DNA of 64,000 nt from Streptomyces sp. NBC_00459 (GCF_036013955.1 NZ_CP107903.1:5084001-5148000); one strand, 5' to 3'. Positions 51,097-61,000 are shown, counted from the first letter of the stretch. Notes: a model not told the origin generated them from the sequence alone. Numbers and translations: made by a program.

Positions 51097-51969
51097 CTAG
51101 TTCTGGTAGACCTTGTCGCTGCCCGGGCCGCCCGAGAGGGTGTCCCTGCCGGGGCCGCCGTGCAGGACGTCGTTGCCGCTGTTGCCGTAGAGCGTGTCGT
51201 TGCCGGTGTCGCCGTACAGGCGGTCGTTGCCCTTGCCGCCGTAGAGGAAGTCGGCGCCGGACTTTCCGCGCAGGACGTCGTTGCCGGCGTCGCCGTACAG
51301 CGCGTTCTCGTCGCCGTCCCCGTCCGTACCGCCGGTGAGCGAGTCGTTCCCGGCGCCGCCGTGGCACGCGGTCGAGCACCCGGTGAGGACGTCGTTACCG
51401 GCACCGCCGTCCGCTCCGAGGCCCCAGACCCCGCCCCCGCCGTTGAGGTGGTCGTTGCCGTCCTGGCCGTAGAGCACGTCCCAACTGGTGCCCCGTAGAA
51501 CGTCGTTGCCCTTGCCGCCGTAGATCGTGGCGTAGGCGGTGTTGTCGGCGGCGATCGTCGCGGTGTCGTTTCCGTCGCCCAGGTCGACGTCGTAGATGTC
51601 GGAGTCGTCGGAGCCCGCCGGGACACCGACCGCACAGCGGGCGACCGTGTGGTCGGTCGCCGACGGGTACACGCACTCGTCGTTGTCCGCCGCGCTCCTG
51701 TCGATGGCGATGGGGGCACGGTCCCGGAAGGTGAGGATGTAGTAGGCGTCGAACTCGTTGTCACGGGTCTCGATCGTCATCGAGACCGTCAGCTTGTTGG
51801 TCTGGCCCGAGGCGCCCTTGTACCAGAGCTCGCCGCCCGTGTGGCGCAGCGAGCCCGCGCTCGGCGTGGCCGCCTGGGCGGAGTGGGCCGTGAGCGCGGC
51901 CGCGCCGAGGGCGAAGGTGAGGGCGAGAGCGGTGGTTGTCGCGGTGGCGGTCCTTCTGTGTGTACGCAT
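51097..51969 (-). CDS. Secreted calcium-binding RTX-repeat protein
   Basis: 290 aa. Signal peptide (ALALTFALGAAALTAHSAQA) with cleavage near residue 33. After a beta domain of about 100 residues (LTVSMTIETRDNEFDAYYIL) come about nine hemolysin-type nonapeptide repeats: YGGKGNDVL, YGQDGNDHL, GGAGNDVLTG, YGDAGNDVL, YGGKGNDRL, YGNSGNDVL, GGPGRDTL. These fold into a calcium-loaded parallel beta roll outside the cell. No protease or adhesin domain is attached. Two cysteines (TGCSTACHGG) interrupt the array. Function unknown. Confidence 0.88.
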   Translation of the reverse strand: MRTHRRTATATTTALALTFALGAAALTAHSAQAATPSAGSLRHTGGELWYKGASGQTNKLTVSMTIETRDNEFDAYYILTFRDRAPIAIDRSAADNDECVYPSATDHTVARCAVGVPAGSDDSDIYDVDLGDGNDTATIAADNTAYATIYGGKGNDVLRGTSWDVLYGQDGNDHLNGGGGVWGLGADGGAGNDVLTGCSTACHGGAGNDSLTGGTDGDGDENALYGDAGNDVLRGKSGADFLYGGKGNDRLYGDTGNDTLYGNSGNDVLHGGPGRDTLSGGPGSDKVYQN

Positions 51970-52122
51970 GCCGAGCAGCCCCTTCGCGGGAGTGGTGCCG
52001 TGGGTTCTGATTACCCGTTAGACAGCGGACCCGGGGCTGAGGTTGTGCTCCGGAGCGAACCCGCACCACCGAACGACCCTCTAGAAGAAGGGGCCGAGCG
52101 AGACGAGGAGACGCGGAGACAC

Positions 52123-53331
52123 GTGCCGGTCATGGGCCAGCGGACGCACCTCGTGCTGCTCACCCTCTGGACGATCCTGTGGTTCGCCCTGGTCGAGCCG
52201 CACGGCGGGTTCTCCTGGCACTATCTGCGCACCGGCGGGGAGTTGATCTACGAGAGCCCGGGCAGCCCCGACGGCGGCCTGAACCTCTACGCCCATCACC
52301 CCGAACTCCAGATGGGGCCCGTCAGTTTCCTGGCGGCGGGCCTGCTGAACCCGTTCTCCGAACCCGTCGGGCAGTTCCTGGCCGCCGCCGTGATGTCCCT
52401 GCTCGGCCTGGCGATCCTGGTGGTGGCCGGCCGCAGCGCCGCCCAGTACTTCCTGGGCACCGGCACCAACCACCAGCGGCTGCGGCAGCGCGTGCTGATC
52501 GCGGGACTGGCGTTCATCCCGATGTGGATCGAGGTCGCGGTCCGCTTCGGCCACCTCGACGACGTCCTGGCCCTCTTCTTCACGGCTCTGGCGGTACGTT
52601 CTCTCACCCGCGGCGACGCGGCGGCGACCGGCGCCTTCCTCGCTCTCGCGGTCGACTCGAAACCGACCGCGCTTTCCTTCCTCCCTCTGCTGCTGGCCCT
52701 GCCGAGAGCCAAGTGGCCGCGCGCGGCCGTCTGGTGCGCGGGTCTGGTCGCGGTCGTCTGGCTGCCGTTCTTCCTCGACGCCCCGCACTCGTTCGCCGCC
52801 GCCGAGTTCGTCATCCCCAACCAGCCCGCGTCCGCGCTGCGCCGCCTCGGCGTCGGCGATCCGGTGACCCCTCCCTGGGTGCGGCCCGCGCAGGCCGCGG
52901 TGGGCCTGGCGCTGGGCTGCGTCGCGGTGTGGCGGGGGCGCTGGCCCGCCGTCGTCCTGCTCGGCGCCAACGCCCGCATCGTGCTCGACCCCAGCGTCTA
53001 CACGTACTACACCGCCTCCGTCCTGCTCGGCACCCTGCTGTGGGACGTGATCGGGCAGCGGCGCCTGGTGCCCTGGTGGAGCTGGATCGCGCTGATCACC
53101 CTGTACGGCAGCGTCTTCGCGGTGCCCGACGACGCGGCCCGGGGCCTGGTCCGCCTGGGCTTCGTCACCGTCTCCACCGCGTACGTCCTGTTCTGGCCGC
53201 TCCGGGACCGGAGGCGCAGACACTCCGTGGTGCGCGGGGGAGGGGAGCCGGTGTCCGACGCTTCCCAGGCGCCGCGGGGTGCGTCCGGCCTCCAGGGAGG
53301 GCAGGTACGAGGGCGCGCGGGCGGCGGGTGA
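52123..53331 (+). CDS. Polytopic membrane protein, GT-C/GT87-like
   Basis: About 402 aa. Start GTG 52123 has GGAG close upstream; ATG 52132 is an in-frame alternative. Around nine transmembrane helices (LVLLTLWTILWFALV, FLAAAVMSLLGLAILVVAGR, AVWCAGLVAVVWLPFFLDAP and others) with GHLDDVLALFFTALAVRSLT, where His-Leu-Asp-Asp follows a helix as in membrane glycosyltransferases with acidic residues in the first loops. A basic, Gly/Ser-rich cytoplasmic tail (about 360-402) ends it. It lies 153 bp from the divergent RTX gene. Enzyme activity is not proven. Confidence 0.7.
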   Translation: MPVMGQRTHLVLLTLWTILWFALVEPHGGFSWHYLRTGGELIYESPGSPDGGLNLYAHHPELQMGPVSFLAAGLLNPFSEPVGQFLAAAVMSLLGLAILVVAGRSAAQYFLGTGTNHQRLRQRVLIAGLAFIPMWIEVAVRFGHLDDVLALFFTALAVRSLTRGDAAATGAFLALAVDSKPTALSFLPLLLALPRAKWPRAAVWCAGLVAVVWLPFFLDAPHSFAAAEFVIPNQPASALRRLGVGDPVTPPWVRPAQAAVGLALGCVAVWRGRWPAVVLLGANARIVLDPSVYTYYTASVLLGTLLWDVIGQRRLVPWWSWIALITLYGSVFAVPDDAARGLVRLGFVTVSTAYVLFWPLRDRRRRHSVVRGGGEPVSDASQAPRGASGLQGGQVRGRAGGG

Positions 53332-53457
53332 CGAACCGGCGGCCCCGACGAGGTGGACCTGGATCTGGATCGCAGCTCCCCGTCACCCACCCCAGTGACC
53401 GGCCCTCGTCATCCGCCGGTCACGGCCCCGCCGGTGTGCCGGTCGGTCGTCGGCGGA

Positions 53458-53925
53458 TCAGCAGCAGCCGCCCGCGACGGACGGTTCCTTCGGGGCGGTG
53501 TCTGCCTCGGCCGCACCGGCACAGCAGGTGCTGCCCCGCTGCTTGGCCAGGGAGTCGGCGTCCGCCTTGACGACGTAGACCTCCCAGGGTTCCCGGCCGG
53601 GGCCGTGGACCCAGACCTTGTCCTGGAGGGCGTAGCAACAGGTGGTGTCGTTCTCCACGTCGGTGGTCAGGCCCGACTCGCCCAGGCGGGCGGTGGCGGC
53701 GTGGACGGCCTCGGTGCTCTCGACCTCGACTCCGAGGTGGTCCAGGCGTGTTGCCTCGTCCGCGCTGCCCTCGATGAGGACGAGCTTGAGCGGGGGTTCG
53801 GCGACGGCGAAGTTGGCGTAGCCGTCGCGGAGTTTGGCGGGCCCGGTGCCGAAGAGCTTCGTGTAGAAGGCCACGGATGCGGCGAGGTCGGGCACGCGGA
53901 GGGCGAGCTGTACACGGGATGTCAT
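53458..53925 (-). CDS. arsI: ArsI/CadI-family metal-resistance dioxygenase-fold protein
   Basis: 155 aa, glyoxalase/extradiol-dioxygenase fold: VQLALRVPDLAASVAFYTKL, LDHLGVEVESTEAVHAATAR, and the family mark DTTCCYALQDKVWVHGPGRE with vicinal cysteines that bind As(III) or Cd(II), then WEVYVVKADAD. ArsI cleaves the C-As bond of trivalent methyl- and aryl-arsenicals; CadI is cadmium induced. Two further Cys pairs lie in the C-terminal tail (STCCAGA, GGCC end), matching Cys-rich tails on its neighbours. It is the last gene of the arsO operon (28-bp gap). Confidence 0.85.
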   Translation of the reverse strand: MTSRVQLALRVPDLAASVAFYTKLFGTGPAKLRDGYANFAVAEPPLKLVLIEGSADEATRLDHLGVEVESTEAVHAATARLGESGLTTDVENDTTCCYALQDKVWVHGPGREPWEVYVVKADADSLAKQRGSTCCAGAAEADTAPKEPSVAGGCC

Positions 53926-53953
53926 GGCGAACCTCCTTGTTCGGGTGGGGAGT

Positions 53954-55333
53954 TCAGCAGCCGCCGGAGGCGGCGACCGGGGCGCCGACGCCGATCTGGA
54001 GAGTGCTGGGGGCGGCGCAGCAGCCGCCTCCGTCCTGCTCGGTGTTCTCCGGCTCGTCGAAGAGACCCGCGCCGCCGCACACACCCGTCTCCGGGAGGGT
54101 GAGTTCGACGCGCTCGGCGGCCTCCTGGTCGCCCGCGATCGCGGCGGCGACGGAGCGCACCTGCTCGTAGCCGGTCATGGCGAGGAACGTCGGGGCGCGG
54201 CCGTAGGACTTCATACCGACCAGGTAGACGCCCTGCTCGGGATGCGAGAGCTCGGCCACGCCGTGCGGGTAGACCGTGCCGCAGGAGTGGACGTTGGGGT
54301 CGATGAGCGGGGCCAGGGCGGTCGGCGCCTGGAGACGGTCGTCGAGGCCGAGACGGAGCTCGGAGAGGAAGGACAGATCGGGGCGCAGGCCGGTGAGGAC
54401 GATGACCTCGTCGACCGGGTCGAGACGGCGCCCGTCCTCCGCGACGAGGACGAGCCGGTCGCCGTCTCTCTCCACAGCCTGTGTACGGAATCCCGTGACC
54501 GCGTCGGCACGGCCGGCCTCGACGGCGGCCCGGGCACGCAGACCCAGCGCGCCCCGGGCGGGAAGCTGATCGGCCTCCGCGCCGCCGTAGGTGTTCGCCC
54601 CGATGCCGCGCCGCAGGATCCACACCGTGTGCGTGCCGCCCTCCTCCTTCGCCAGGTCGGCGAGGAGCGCGAGCGCGGTGAAGGCGGAGGCGCCGGAGCC
54701 GACGACGGCGGTGCGCCTGCCCGCGTAACGGGCGCGTACGGCAGGGTCGTCGAGGTCGGGGACACGGTAGGAGACGCGCTCGGCGGCCGTCCTCTCACCA
54801 AGGGCCGGCAGACCGTCGGCCCCCATCGGGCCGGGAGTGGACCAGGTGCCGGACGCGTCGACGACCGCGCGGGCGGTGATCAGCGACTCGCCTCCGTCGC
54901 CGGACCGGACGTGCACGGAGAACGGCTGCACCTCGCGCCCCGAGTCGACGATCCGGTCGCGTCCGGCGCGGGCGACGCCGGTCACCGTGGTGCCGTAGCG
55001 GACCCTGTCGCCGAGGGCGTCGGCGAGGGGCTGGAGGTAGCGCTCGGCCCAGTCGCCGCCGGTCGGGTAGGCGCCGGCGTCGGGGCGGACCCAGCCGGTC
55101 GGGGCGAGCAGCTTCTCGGCGGCCGGGTCGACGACCTCGCCCCAGGTCGAGAACAGCCGGACATGGGACCACTCGCGTACGGCGCTGCCCGCGACCGGGC
55201 CGGTCTCCAGGACCAGGGGTTCGATGCCGCGCTCGACGAGACGGGCGGCGGCAGCCAGCCCGACGGGGCCCGCGCCGATGACCACGACGGGCAGCTGGTC
55301 GGTGGCGGGCACGTTGTTGCTGGGCGTGGCCAC
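53954..55333 (-). CDS. arsO: ArsO-type flavin-dependent monooxygenase
   Basis: 459 aa from GTG 55333 (AAAGGGG upstream). FAD-binding Rossmann VVVIGAGPVGLAAAARLVER at the start, NAD(P)-binding TAVVGSGASAFTALALLADL near 223-243, and LTGLRPDLSFLSELRLGLDD further on. The layout is that of flavin monooxygenases found in Streptomyces ars operons (ArsO). The C-terminal tail is Cys-rich (GVCGGAGLFDEPENTEQDGG then CC and a final Cys), likely to bind arsenite. It is divergent from an arsR gene with operator-like dyads between them. The exact reaction is not established for the family. Confidence 0.85.
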   Translation of the reverse strand: MATPSNNVPATDQLPVVVIGAGPVGLAAAARLVERGIEPLVLETGPVAGSAVREWSHVRLFSTWGEVVDPAAEKLLAPTGWVRPDAGAYPTGGDWAERYLQPLADALGDRVRYGTTVTGVARAGRDRIVDSGREVQPFSVHVRSGDGGESLITARAVVDASGTWSTPGPMGADGLPALGERTAAERVSYRVPDLDDPAVRARYAGRRTAVVGSGASAFTALALLADLAKEEGGTHTVWILRRGIGANTYGGAEADQLPARGALGLRARAAVEAGRADAVTGFRTQAVERDGDRLVLVAEDGRRLDPVDEVIVLTGLRPDLSFLSELRLGLDDRLQAPTALAPLIDPNVHSCGTVYPHGVAELSHPEQGVYLVGMKSYGRAPTFLAMTGYEQVRSVAAAIAGDQEAAERVELTLPETGVCGGAGLFDEPENTEQDGGGCCAAPSTLQIGVGAPVAASGGC

Positions 55334-55392
55334 GGGGTTCCCCTTTGTTTCGATGTCTGTCGATCTAGCGCTCTGCCAGCATGGCACCTGTA

Positions 55393-55495
55393 TCGACAAG
55401 CGTCAACATAGACATTCGTCGAATCAGAAGTGAATGGAGGGCCGGGCTCCTCCCGTCACTGATTCGATGTATGTCAACATAGATGCATGTCGAAT
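55393..55495. promoter_or_regulatory. Operator region between arsO and arsR
   Basis: GTCAACATAGA occurs at 55402-55412 and again at 55473-55483. The first copy is framed by TCGAC (55393-55397) and GTCGA (55418-55422), the second by ATTCGA (55462-55467) and TCGAAT (55490-55495). Larger symmetry (TCGAATCAG and CTGATTCGA) links the two. The second site covers the arsR start codon at 55487, the first lies 60 bp before the arsO start: a pattern for ArsR repressing both directions. Confidence 0.65.
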
Positions 55496-55864
55496 ACGAA
55501 GCTGTTGCCGCTGCTGGAGCCCGCCCCCGGCGAGGCCGTGGCGCCGTGCTGCCCGCCGCTCACCGAGCGGCCGTTCACCGCGGAGGAGGCCGAGACGGCC
55601 GCGCGGATGTTCAAGGCGCTCGGCGACCCGGTGCGACTGCGACTGTTCTCCGCCGTGGCCTCGCACGAGGGCGGCGAGGCGTGTGTCTGCGACATCTCCG
55701 ACGTCGGGGTCTCCCAGCCGACCGTCTCCCACCACCTGAAGAAGCTCAAGGAGGCCGGTCTGCTCACCTCCGAGCGACGCGGTACGTGGGTGTACTACCG
55801 GGTCGAGCCGTCGGTGCTGGCCGCGATGGGCAAGCTGCTGGCGACCACCGCGACCGGAGCCTGA
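55487..55864 (+). CDS. arsR: ArsR-family arsenic-responsive repressor (first copy)
   Basis: 125 aa. Winged helix with FKALGDPVRLRLFSAVASHE, recognition helix VSQPTVSHHLKKLKEAGLLT and wing SERRGTWVYYRVEPSVL. The cysteine pair in GGEACVCDISDVG is the As(III) sensor (CxC variant of ELCVCDL). The N-terminal leader holds another CC (VAPCCPPLTERPF), found in actinobacterial ArsR of this type. ATG 55487 lies inside the operator, so the transcript is short-leadered. It should repress itself and the arsO-arsI operon. Confidence 0.92.
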   Translation: MSNTKLLPLLEPAPGEAVAPCCPPLTERPFTAEEAETAARMFKALGDPVRLRLFSAVASHEGGEACVCDISDVGVSQPTVSHHLKKLKEAGLLTSERRGTWVYYRVEPSVLAAMGKLLATTATGA

Positions 55865-55927
55865 GCGCGCGACCGGGCCCTACCGGGCACGACTGGGAGC
55901 CAGGGGGCCGCTCCCGCGGGGTTGCCG

Positions 55928-57025
55928 TCAGTCGCCCGGGGAAGCGAACCTCCGCCGCCAGGCCAGGGAGACGTACACCAGCGCGACCAGGACCGGGACT
56001 TCGATGAGCGGGCCGACGACACCGGACAGTGCCTGGCCGGAGGTGACGCCGAAGGTGGCGATGGCGACCGCGATGGCCAGCTCGAAGTTGTTGCCGGCCG
56101 CGGTGAAGGCGAGGGTCGCCGTGCGGTCGTAGGCCAGGCCGATGACCTTGCCCAGGGCGAAGGTGCCGAACCACATCACCGCGAAGTACACCAGCAGCGG
56201 CAGCGCGATACGGGCGACGTCCAGTGGCTGTGAGGTGATCGTCCTCCCCTGGAGCGCGAAGAGGATGACGATCGTGAAGAGCAGGCCGTACAGGGCCCAC
56301 GGGCCGATCGTGGGAAGGAAGTCGGACTCGTACTTCTCGCGGCCGAGCTTCTTCTCGCCGATACGGCGGGTGAGGAACCCGGCCAGCAGCGGGACGCCGA
56401 GGAAGATGACGACGTTGAGGGCGATCTTCCCCATGGAGATGTCGAGGTGTTCGCCGTCGCCGAGCCCCAGCCAGTCGGGCAGCAGGTCGAGGTAGAACCA
56501 GCCGAGCAGGCCGAACGTCAGGACCTGGAAGACCGAGTTGAGGGCCACGAGCACGGCCGCCGCCTCGCGGTCGCCGCAGGCCAGGTCGTTCCAGATGATG
56601 ACCATGGCGATGCAACGGGCGAGCCCGACGATGATCAGACCCGTGCGGTACTCGGGCAGGTCCGGCAGGAAGATCCAGGCCAGCGCGAACATCACGGCCG
56701 GCCCGACGATCCAGTTGACGACCAGCGACGAGACCATCAGCCTGCGGTCGCCGGTGACGGCGTCGAGCTTGTCGTAACGCACCTTGGCCAGAACCGGATA
56801 CATCATGATCAGCAGGCCGACGGCGATCGGCAGCGAGATGCCGCCGATCTCGACCTCGGCCAGCGCGTCGTCCAAGCCGGGGACGGCACGGCCGAGGCCG
56901 AGCCCGAGGGCCATCGCGACGAGGATCCATACCGCCAGGAAGCGGTCGAGCGTCGACAGCTTGGCTACGACCGAGGGCTCCTCGGCGGTCGCGGGCGCCG
57001 TCTCGGACGCTTCGGTGCGGGTCAC
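55928..57025 (-). CDS. acr3: ACR3-family arsenite efflux permease
   Basis: 365 aa from GTG 57025, overlapping the arsR2 stop as GTGA. Ten transmembrane helices; the family signatures are YPVLAKVRYDKLDAV, VGLARCIAMVIIWNDLACGD with the essential cysteine, LNSVFQVLTFGLLGWFYLDL and FTAAGNNFELAIAVAIATFG. ACR3 exports arsenite using the proton gradient. The first 25 residues are a hydrophilic leader. Translational coupling to arsR2 ties pump level to the repressor. Often labelled arsB in Streptomyces, although unrelated to ArsB proper. Confidence 0.95.
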   Translation of the reverse strand: MTRTEASETAPATAEEPSVVAKLSTLDRFLAVWILVAMALGLGLGRAVPGLDDALAEVEIGGISLPIAVGLLIMMYPVLAKVRYDKLDAVTGDRRLMVSSLVVNWIVGPAVMFALAWIFLPDLPEYRTGLIIVGLARCIAMVIIWNDLACGDREAAAVLVALNSVFQVLTFGLLGWFYLDLLPDWLGLGDGEHLDISMGKIALNVVIFLGVPLLAGFLTRRIGEKKLGREKYESDFLPTIGPWALYGLLFTIVILFALQGRTITSQPLDVARIALPLLVYFAVMWFGTFALGKVIGLAYDRTATLAFTAAGNNFELAIAVAIATFGVTSGQALSGVVGPLIEVPVLVALVYVSLAWRRRFASPGD

Positions 57026-57330
57026 GGGCACGCCCTCTTGTTCCCGGCGGCGGCGCGTGCGGACTCGGCCAGGTCGGCGAACCGGCCCGCGAGTTGGGCG
57101 ACGACATCGGCGCGCAGCTTGTAGTACGTGTACCGCCCGCACGGTTCCGTCTCGACGAGACCGGCCTCGCGCAGCACCCTCAGATGGTTGGAGAGGTTGG
57201 TCTGGCGGGCACCCGTCTCCTCCATCAGGTGGGTGGTGCACAGCGTTTCCTGGGCGAGCAGGGTCACGATCCGGAGCCTGAGCGGGTCGGCCAGCACCCG
57301 GATCAGATCAGTGTCGACCGGCGTCATCAT
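57022..57330 (-). CDS. arsR: ArsR-family repressor (second copy)
   Basis: 102 aa. RVLADPLRLRIVTLLAQETL, then recognition helix ARQTNLSNHLRVLREAGLVE and wing TEPCGRYTYYKLRADVV. Cysteines at ETLCTTHL, EPCGRY and the end (KRACP) form a sensor site placed differently from that of the first ArsR, as in CmtR/ArsR2-type repressors. It is divergent from arsC and coupled to acr3. A 20-bp dyad lies between it and arsC. Confidence 0.92.
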   Translation of the reverse strand: MMTPVDTDLIRVLADPLRLRIVTLLAQETLCTTHLMEETGARQTNLSNHLRVLREAGLVETEPCGRYTYYKLRADVVAQLAGRFADLAESARAAAGNKRACP

Positions 57331-57344
57331 GGGCTGATACTTTC

Positions 57345-57364
57345 ACATCATTCTGCACTGATGT
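57345..57364. promoter_or_regulatory. Candidate ArsR operator between arsR2 and arsC
   Basis: ACATCA (57345-57350), 8 bp, TGATGT (57359-57364): a perfect 6-bp dyad 15 bp upstream of the arsR2 start and about 90 bp before arsC, well placed for joint repression of the two divergent units. It differs from the operator of the first arsR. Confidence 0.55.
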
Positions 57365-57455
57365 CACTCTTGGCTGATGCGATCCGGGCGGGTGTCCGGG
57401 CGCGCGCAGGAACTTGACGAAGGAAGAACCCTTGACGAAGGAAGAGTCGAAGTCG

Positions 57456-57878
57456 ATGTCCTCCAGCTCGCCGCTCCCCTCCGTGCTGTTCGTCTGCGTC
57501 CACAACGCCGGTCGCTCCCAGATGGCCGCCGGTTTCCTCGGCCACCTCGCGGGCGACCGGATCGAGGTCCGCTCCGCCGGGTCGGTCCCCGGAGACCAGG
57601 TCAACCCGTCCGCGGTCGAGGCCATGAAGGAGGTCGGCGTCGACATCGCCGACGCCCGGCCGAAGATCCTCACCACCGAGGCCGTCCAGGCGTCCGACTA
57701 CGTCATCACCATGGGCTGCGGCGACGCCTGCCCGGTCTTCCCCGGCAAGAAGTACCTCGACTGGGCCCTGGAGGACCCGGCAGGCAAGGGCGTCGAGGCG
57801 GTCCGTCCCATCCGCGACGAGATCAGGGGCCGTATCGAGGCACTGATCGCGGAGATCGACGGCTGTCGGGAGGCCTGA
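57456..57878 (+). CDS. arsC: Arsenate reductase, low-molecular-weight phosphatase type
   Basis: 140 aa from ATG 57456. P-loop VLFVCVHNAGRSQMAAGFL (catalytic Cys, C-x5-R), redox cysteines in ITMGCGDACPVFPGKKYLDW, and the LEDPAGKGVEAVRPIRDEIR end are those of thioredoxin-linked ArsC. It reduces arsenate to arsenite for ACR3 to export. Upstream, an 18-bp segment TTGACGAAGGAAGAACCC is repeated in tandem (57414-57449) and carries the ribosome site twice; in-frame TTG starts there would add 8-14 Lys/Glu-rich residues. Confidence 0.95.
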   Translation: MSSSSPLPSVLFVCVHNAGRSQMAAGFLGHLAGDRIEVRSAGSVPGDQVNPSAVEAMKEVGVDIADARPKILTTEAVQASDYVITMGCGDACPVFPGKKYLDWALEDPAGKGVEAVRPIRDEIRGRIEALIAEIDGCREA

Positions 57879-58020
57879 CCCCAAGGCTTCGTAGGCAATT
57901 CCCCGGGTCCCGTACAACGTTCCGCGTTGGCGTGAGTCTGACAAGGCGGCATGGGTCGGCGGCCGTTCCTGACGGCAGCCTCGGCGCACTGCCGGCGCAC
58001 TCAACGGGAGGACTGACGGG

Positions 58021-61000
58021 GTGAGACGCTTGAGACGCACGACTCTGCGTACGGTGCCGAGCGGAGGGCGGACGAAGACGGGGGCGGTCGCGGTCGCGGC
58101 GACCCTGGCGGTGGTGGCCGGGCTGCTGCAGTTCGCATCGGGGCAGGCCGTCGCGGCGGACGGCGGGGACATGCCCACCGTCACGCTGACCGGTGCGCAC
58201 CGGGCGGCGCCGAGGCCGGCGTACCTCGCCGCGGCGGACGACGCCGGGTATCTGTCCGTACAGCAGCCGAACCTGACCGATTCCCCGGTGACATGGACCG
58301 GCCTCGACGGCTCGACCAGGGAATACACGAGCCACGCGTACCTGAGCACCTACAACGGCGGCCTCGGGCTGGAAAAGGCCTCGGGGACGACGAACGTCTA
58401 CCAGATCCGGCGCTACTCCACCGGCGAGGTGACACGGTTCTACGTGCCGGCCGGTGACCGCGTCACCAGGGTCTTCGCCGAGAACCGCCTGGTGGTGGCC
58501 CGCAAGGTCGGCGAGAAGTGGACGCTCCGCCTGCTGGAGATGCCGACGGGCGGCGGACAGCCGGTCGACCGGCCGGTGACCGGCGTGGCGGACGACTTCA
58601 GCGGGACGGTCCTCGAAACGGCCTCGGACTCCCGGGGGGCCGCGTTCTGGTACAAGCAGGCCGACGGCGCCAACCCCTGGCGCACCGCGCTGCTCGACTT
58701 CGACACCGCCTCGCTGACGTACGTACCGAGCGACGATTTCGGTGTCCTCGAGTACCCCCACCTGGCAGACGACAAGGTGATCTTCTACGCGCTCGACAAG
58801 AACCTCCGGAACTCGCGCCTCTACGTCGTCGACCGCGATCACCCGGAGGTCCCCGGACACCTGGTCGATGTTCCGGACTCCGCCCGTCTCAGGGCCCGCG
58901 CGATCGGCGACTGGGTGCTGTACCCCGACGACACCAGCAGGAACGCCATCCGCGCGGTGCCGGTGACCGGCGGCCCGGCGCGCACGCTGCTGACGGCCTC
59001 GTCCGGCGTCTTCGTCGACGGCGCCGACGGCGGTTTCTCCATCGAGGGCGGTACGGACGCCGAGCACTGGGCGGTCCAGCGCGTCACTCTGGGCGCGGAC
59101 GGGGATCCGGCCGTCGAGCCGGTGGCGCCGCTGCCCGCGGTCTCGGTGTACGAGGCCGGCGGCATCGCGGTCGACCAGGGGCGGGTACTGCTCGGCACCG
59201 AGCACGTGGACGCGACCGGCCCGAACTCCGGCACCGAACTCACCGCCTCCACGCTCTCCCTGGCGGCCGACGGCACGCTGACCGCCGCACCGCCGGAGAC
59301 GCTGCACGACCTCGGGTACGAGGTGCCCGACCCCGAACACCCGTTCCGCGCCGAGTGCTACGGGGAGTGCCTGCGGTTCACCGGCACGGGGACGGGCGGC
59401 ATCCTCAACCGGGAGGACCGGGCGTCGTCGGTCGTGGCGGCGTCCGGTTCGTACTCGGTGATCCGCACGTCCCAGGGCGCCCTCCAACTGCGGAACGGGA
59501 ACGAGGTATGGGCCACCCGCCCCTGGTCGGCCGCTGCTCTGTGGGGGAACACGCTGTGGACGGCGACCGCTGCGGGGGGAAGGACCCAGTTCGACAGGAG
59601 CCCGCTGCCGTCCATGGGGACCGAATTCCGCCGGTCGCTCGACTCCTGCCTCCCGACCGACCTGCAGGCGGTGGGCCGATACGTCTACCTGTCCTGCGGG
59701 CCCGGCAAGGAAGCGGGCGTCTACGACCAGGAGCTGGATCTGATACAGGAGGTACCGCGGGGCTACGCGCGGCTGGGCGACGGCTATCTGGTCACCCAGG
59801 ACGACAAGGCCGGCAAGCTGCTGATCACCTACCTGCGCGGCGCGGTCCCCGCCGACCGGATCGGCACGGAGGAACTCGGCCCGCTCCCGTCCCCGGCGCA
59901 CGCGCCCGCCGACCTGCGCGGCCGGTACTGGAACGTGGACCGGTTCGGCGGTCCGGTCGCCTACACGACGGCGTCCGGTGACGTGACGGTGAAATGGCCG
60001 CAGGTGACCACCTCCCCGTTCACCGCGATCGACACCACCGCCTCTCCCTCGGTCGACCTGCGCAAGTTCGGCGTCTTCCAGGGCGTCTGGCATCTGAGCC
60101 GGCCGGCCGCGAGCTGGAAACTGACCGTCGCCGGTTGGGGCGGCGTCATACGCACCTACACCGGCGGACCGGTGCGCGGGAAACTCGCCGTGGACTGGGA
60201 CGGGCGCGCCGAGAACGGGTCGCTGGTCTCCACCGGTAACTACCGGCTGATACTCACCGCCCGTGCCGCGAACGGCACGACAACAGACACGCAGATATTC
60301 AACAAATGGGTGCCCGTACAGTCGGTGGAGCGTCATGACTTCGGCCGGGACGGCATCGGTGACCTGGTCACCTTCGACAGTGCGGGCCGTCTGGCGATCC
60401 AGCCCGGCACGGGGAACGGGAAGATCGACAGTGCGCACAAGGCCCTGGCGGGCGGCTGGCCCACCTCGTCGACGTTCATCCCGTTCGGTGATCTGAGCGG
60501 TGACGTGTGCAACGACCTCCTCGTGCGGGACTCCGGCGGGCGGCTGACCCGGTACGACGGCACCTGCGGCAAGGCGTTCACGCCCAAGACCCCGCACCGT
60601 CTGCTCGGCACCGGGTTCGGCGGGTACGACGCGCTGACCTCGCCCGGCGACATCACCGGCGACGGGTGGGCCGACCTGATCGCCCGTGACAAGGCGGGTG
60701 TGCTGTGGCGGTACTCCGGCGACGGCAAGGGCGGTCTGGCCGCACGGGTCAGGCTGGTCGCGGGCCAGGGCGGCTACACCCGGCTGATCGGCGTCGGCGA
60801 CCTGTTCCGCGGCAACGGCCTGGAAGGCATGGGTGACATGGTCGGCCTGGACGGCAAGGGCGTGCTGTGGCGGTGGAACGGCGACAGCAAGGGCGGCTTC
60901 GGCCCGCGGACCCGGATCGCCGGCGGGATCAGCGTCAACGCGCTGGCCTCCCCCGGAGACCTGACCGGTGACGGCCGTCCCGACCTCGTCGGCCGGGACA

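Noticed and set aside
51097..51500. Repetitive DNA resembling a CRISPR or satellite array
   Set aside because: The periodicity is 27 bp and corresponds to nonapeptide RTX repeats of the encoded protein; there are no regular spacers.
57823..60597. A 924-residue open frame on the minus strand
   Set aside because: Antisense shadow of the large secreted protein gene; the plus frame has a signal peptide and clear repeats.
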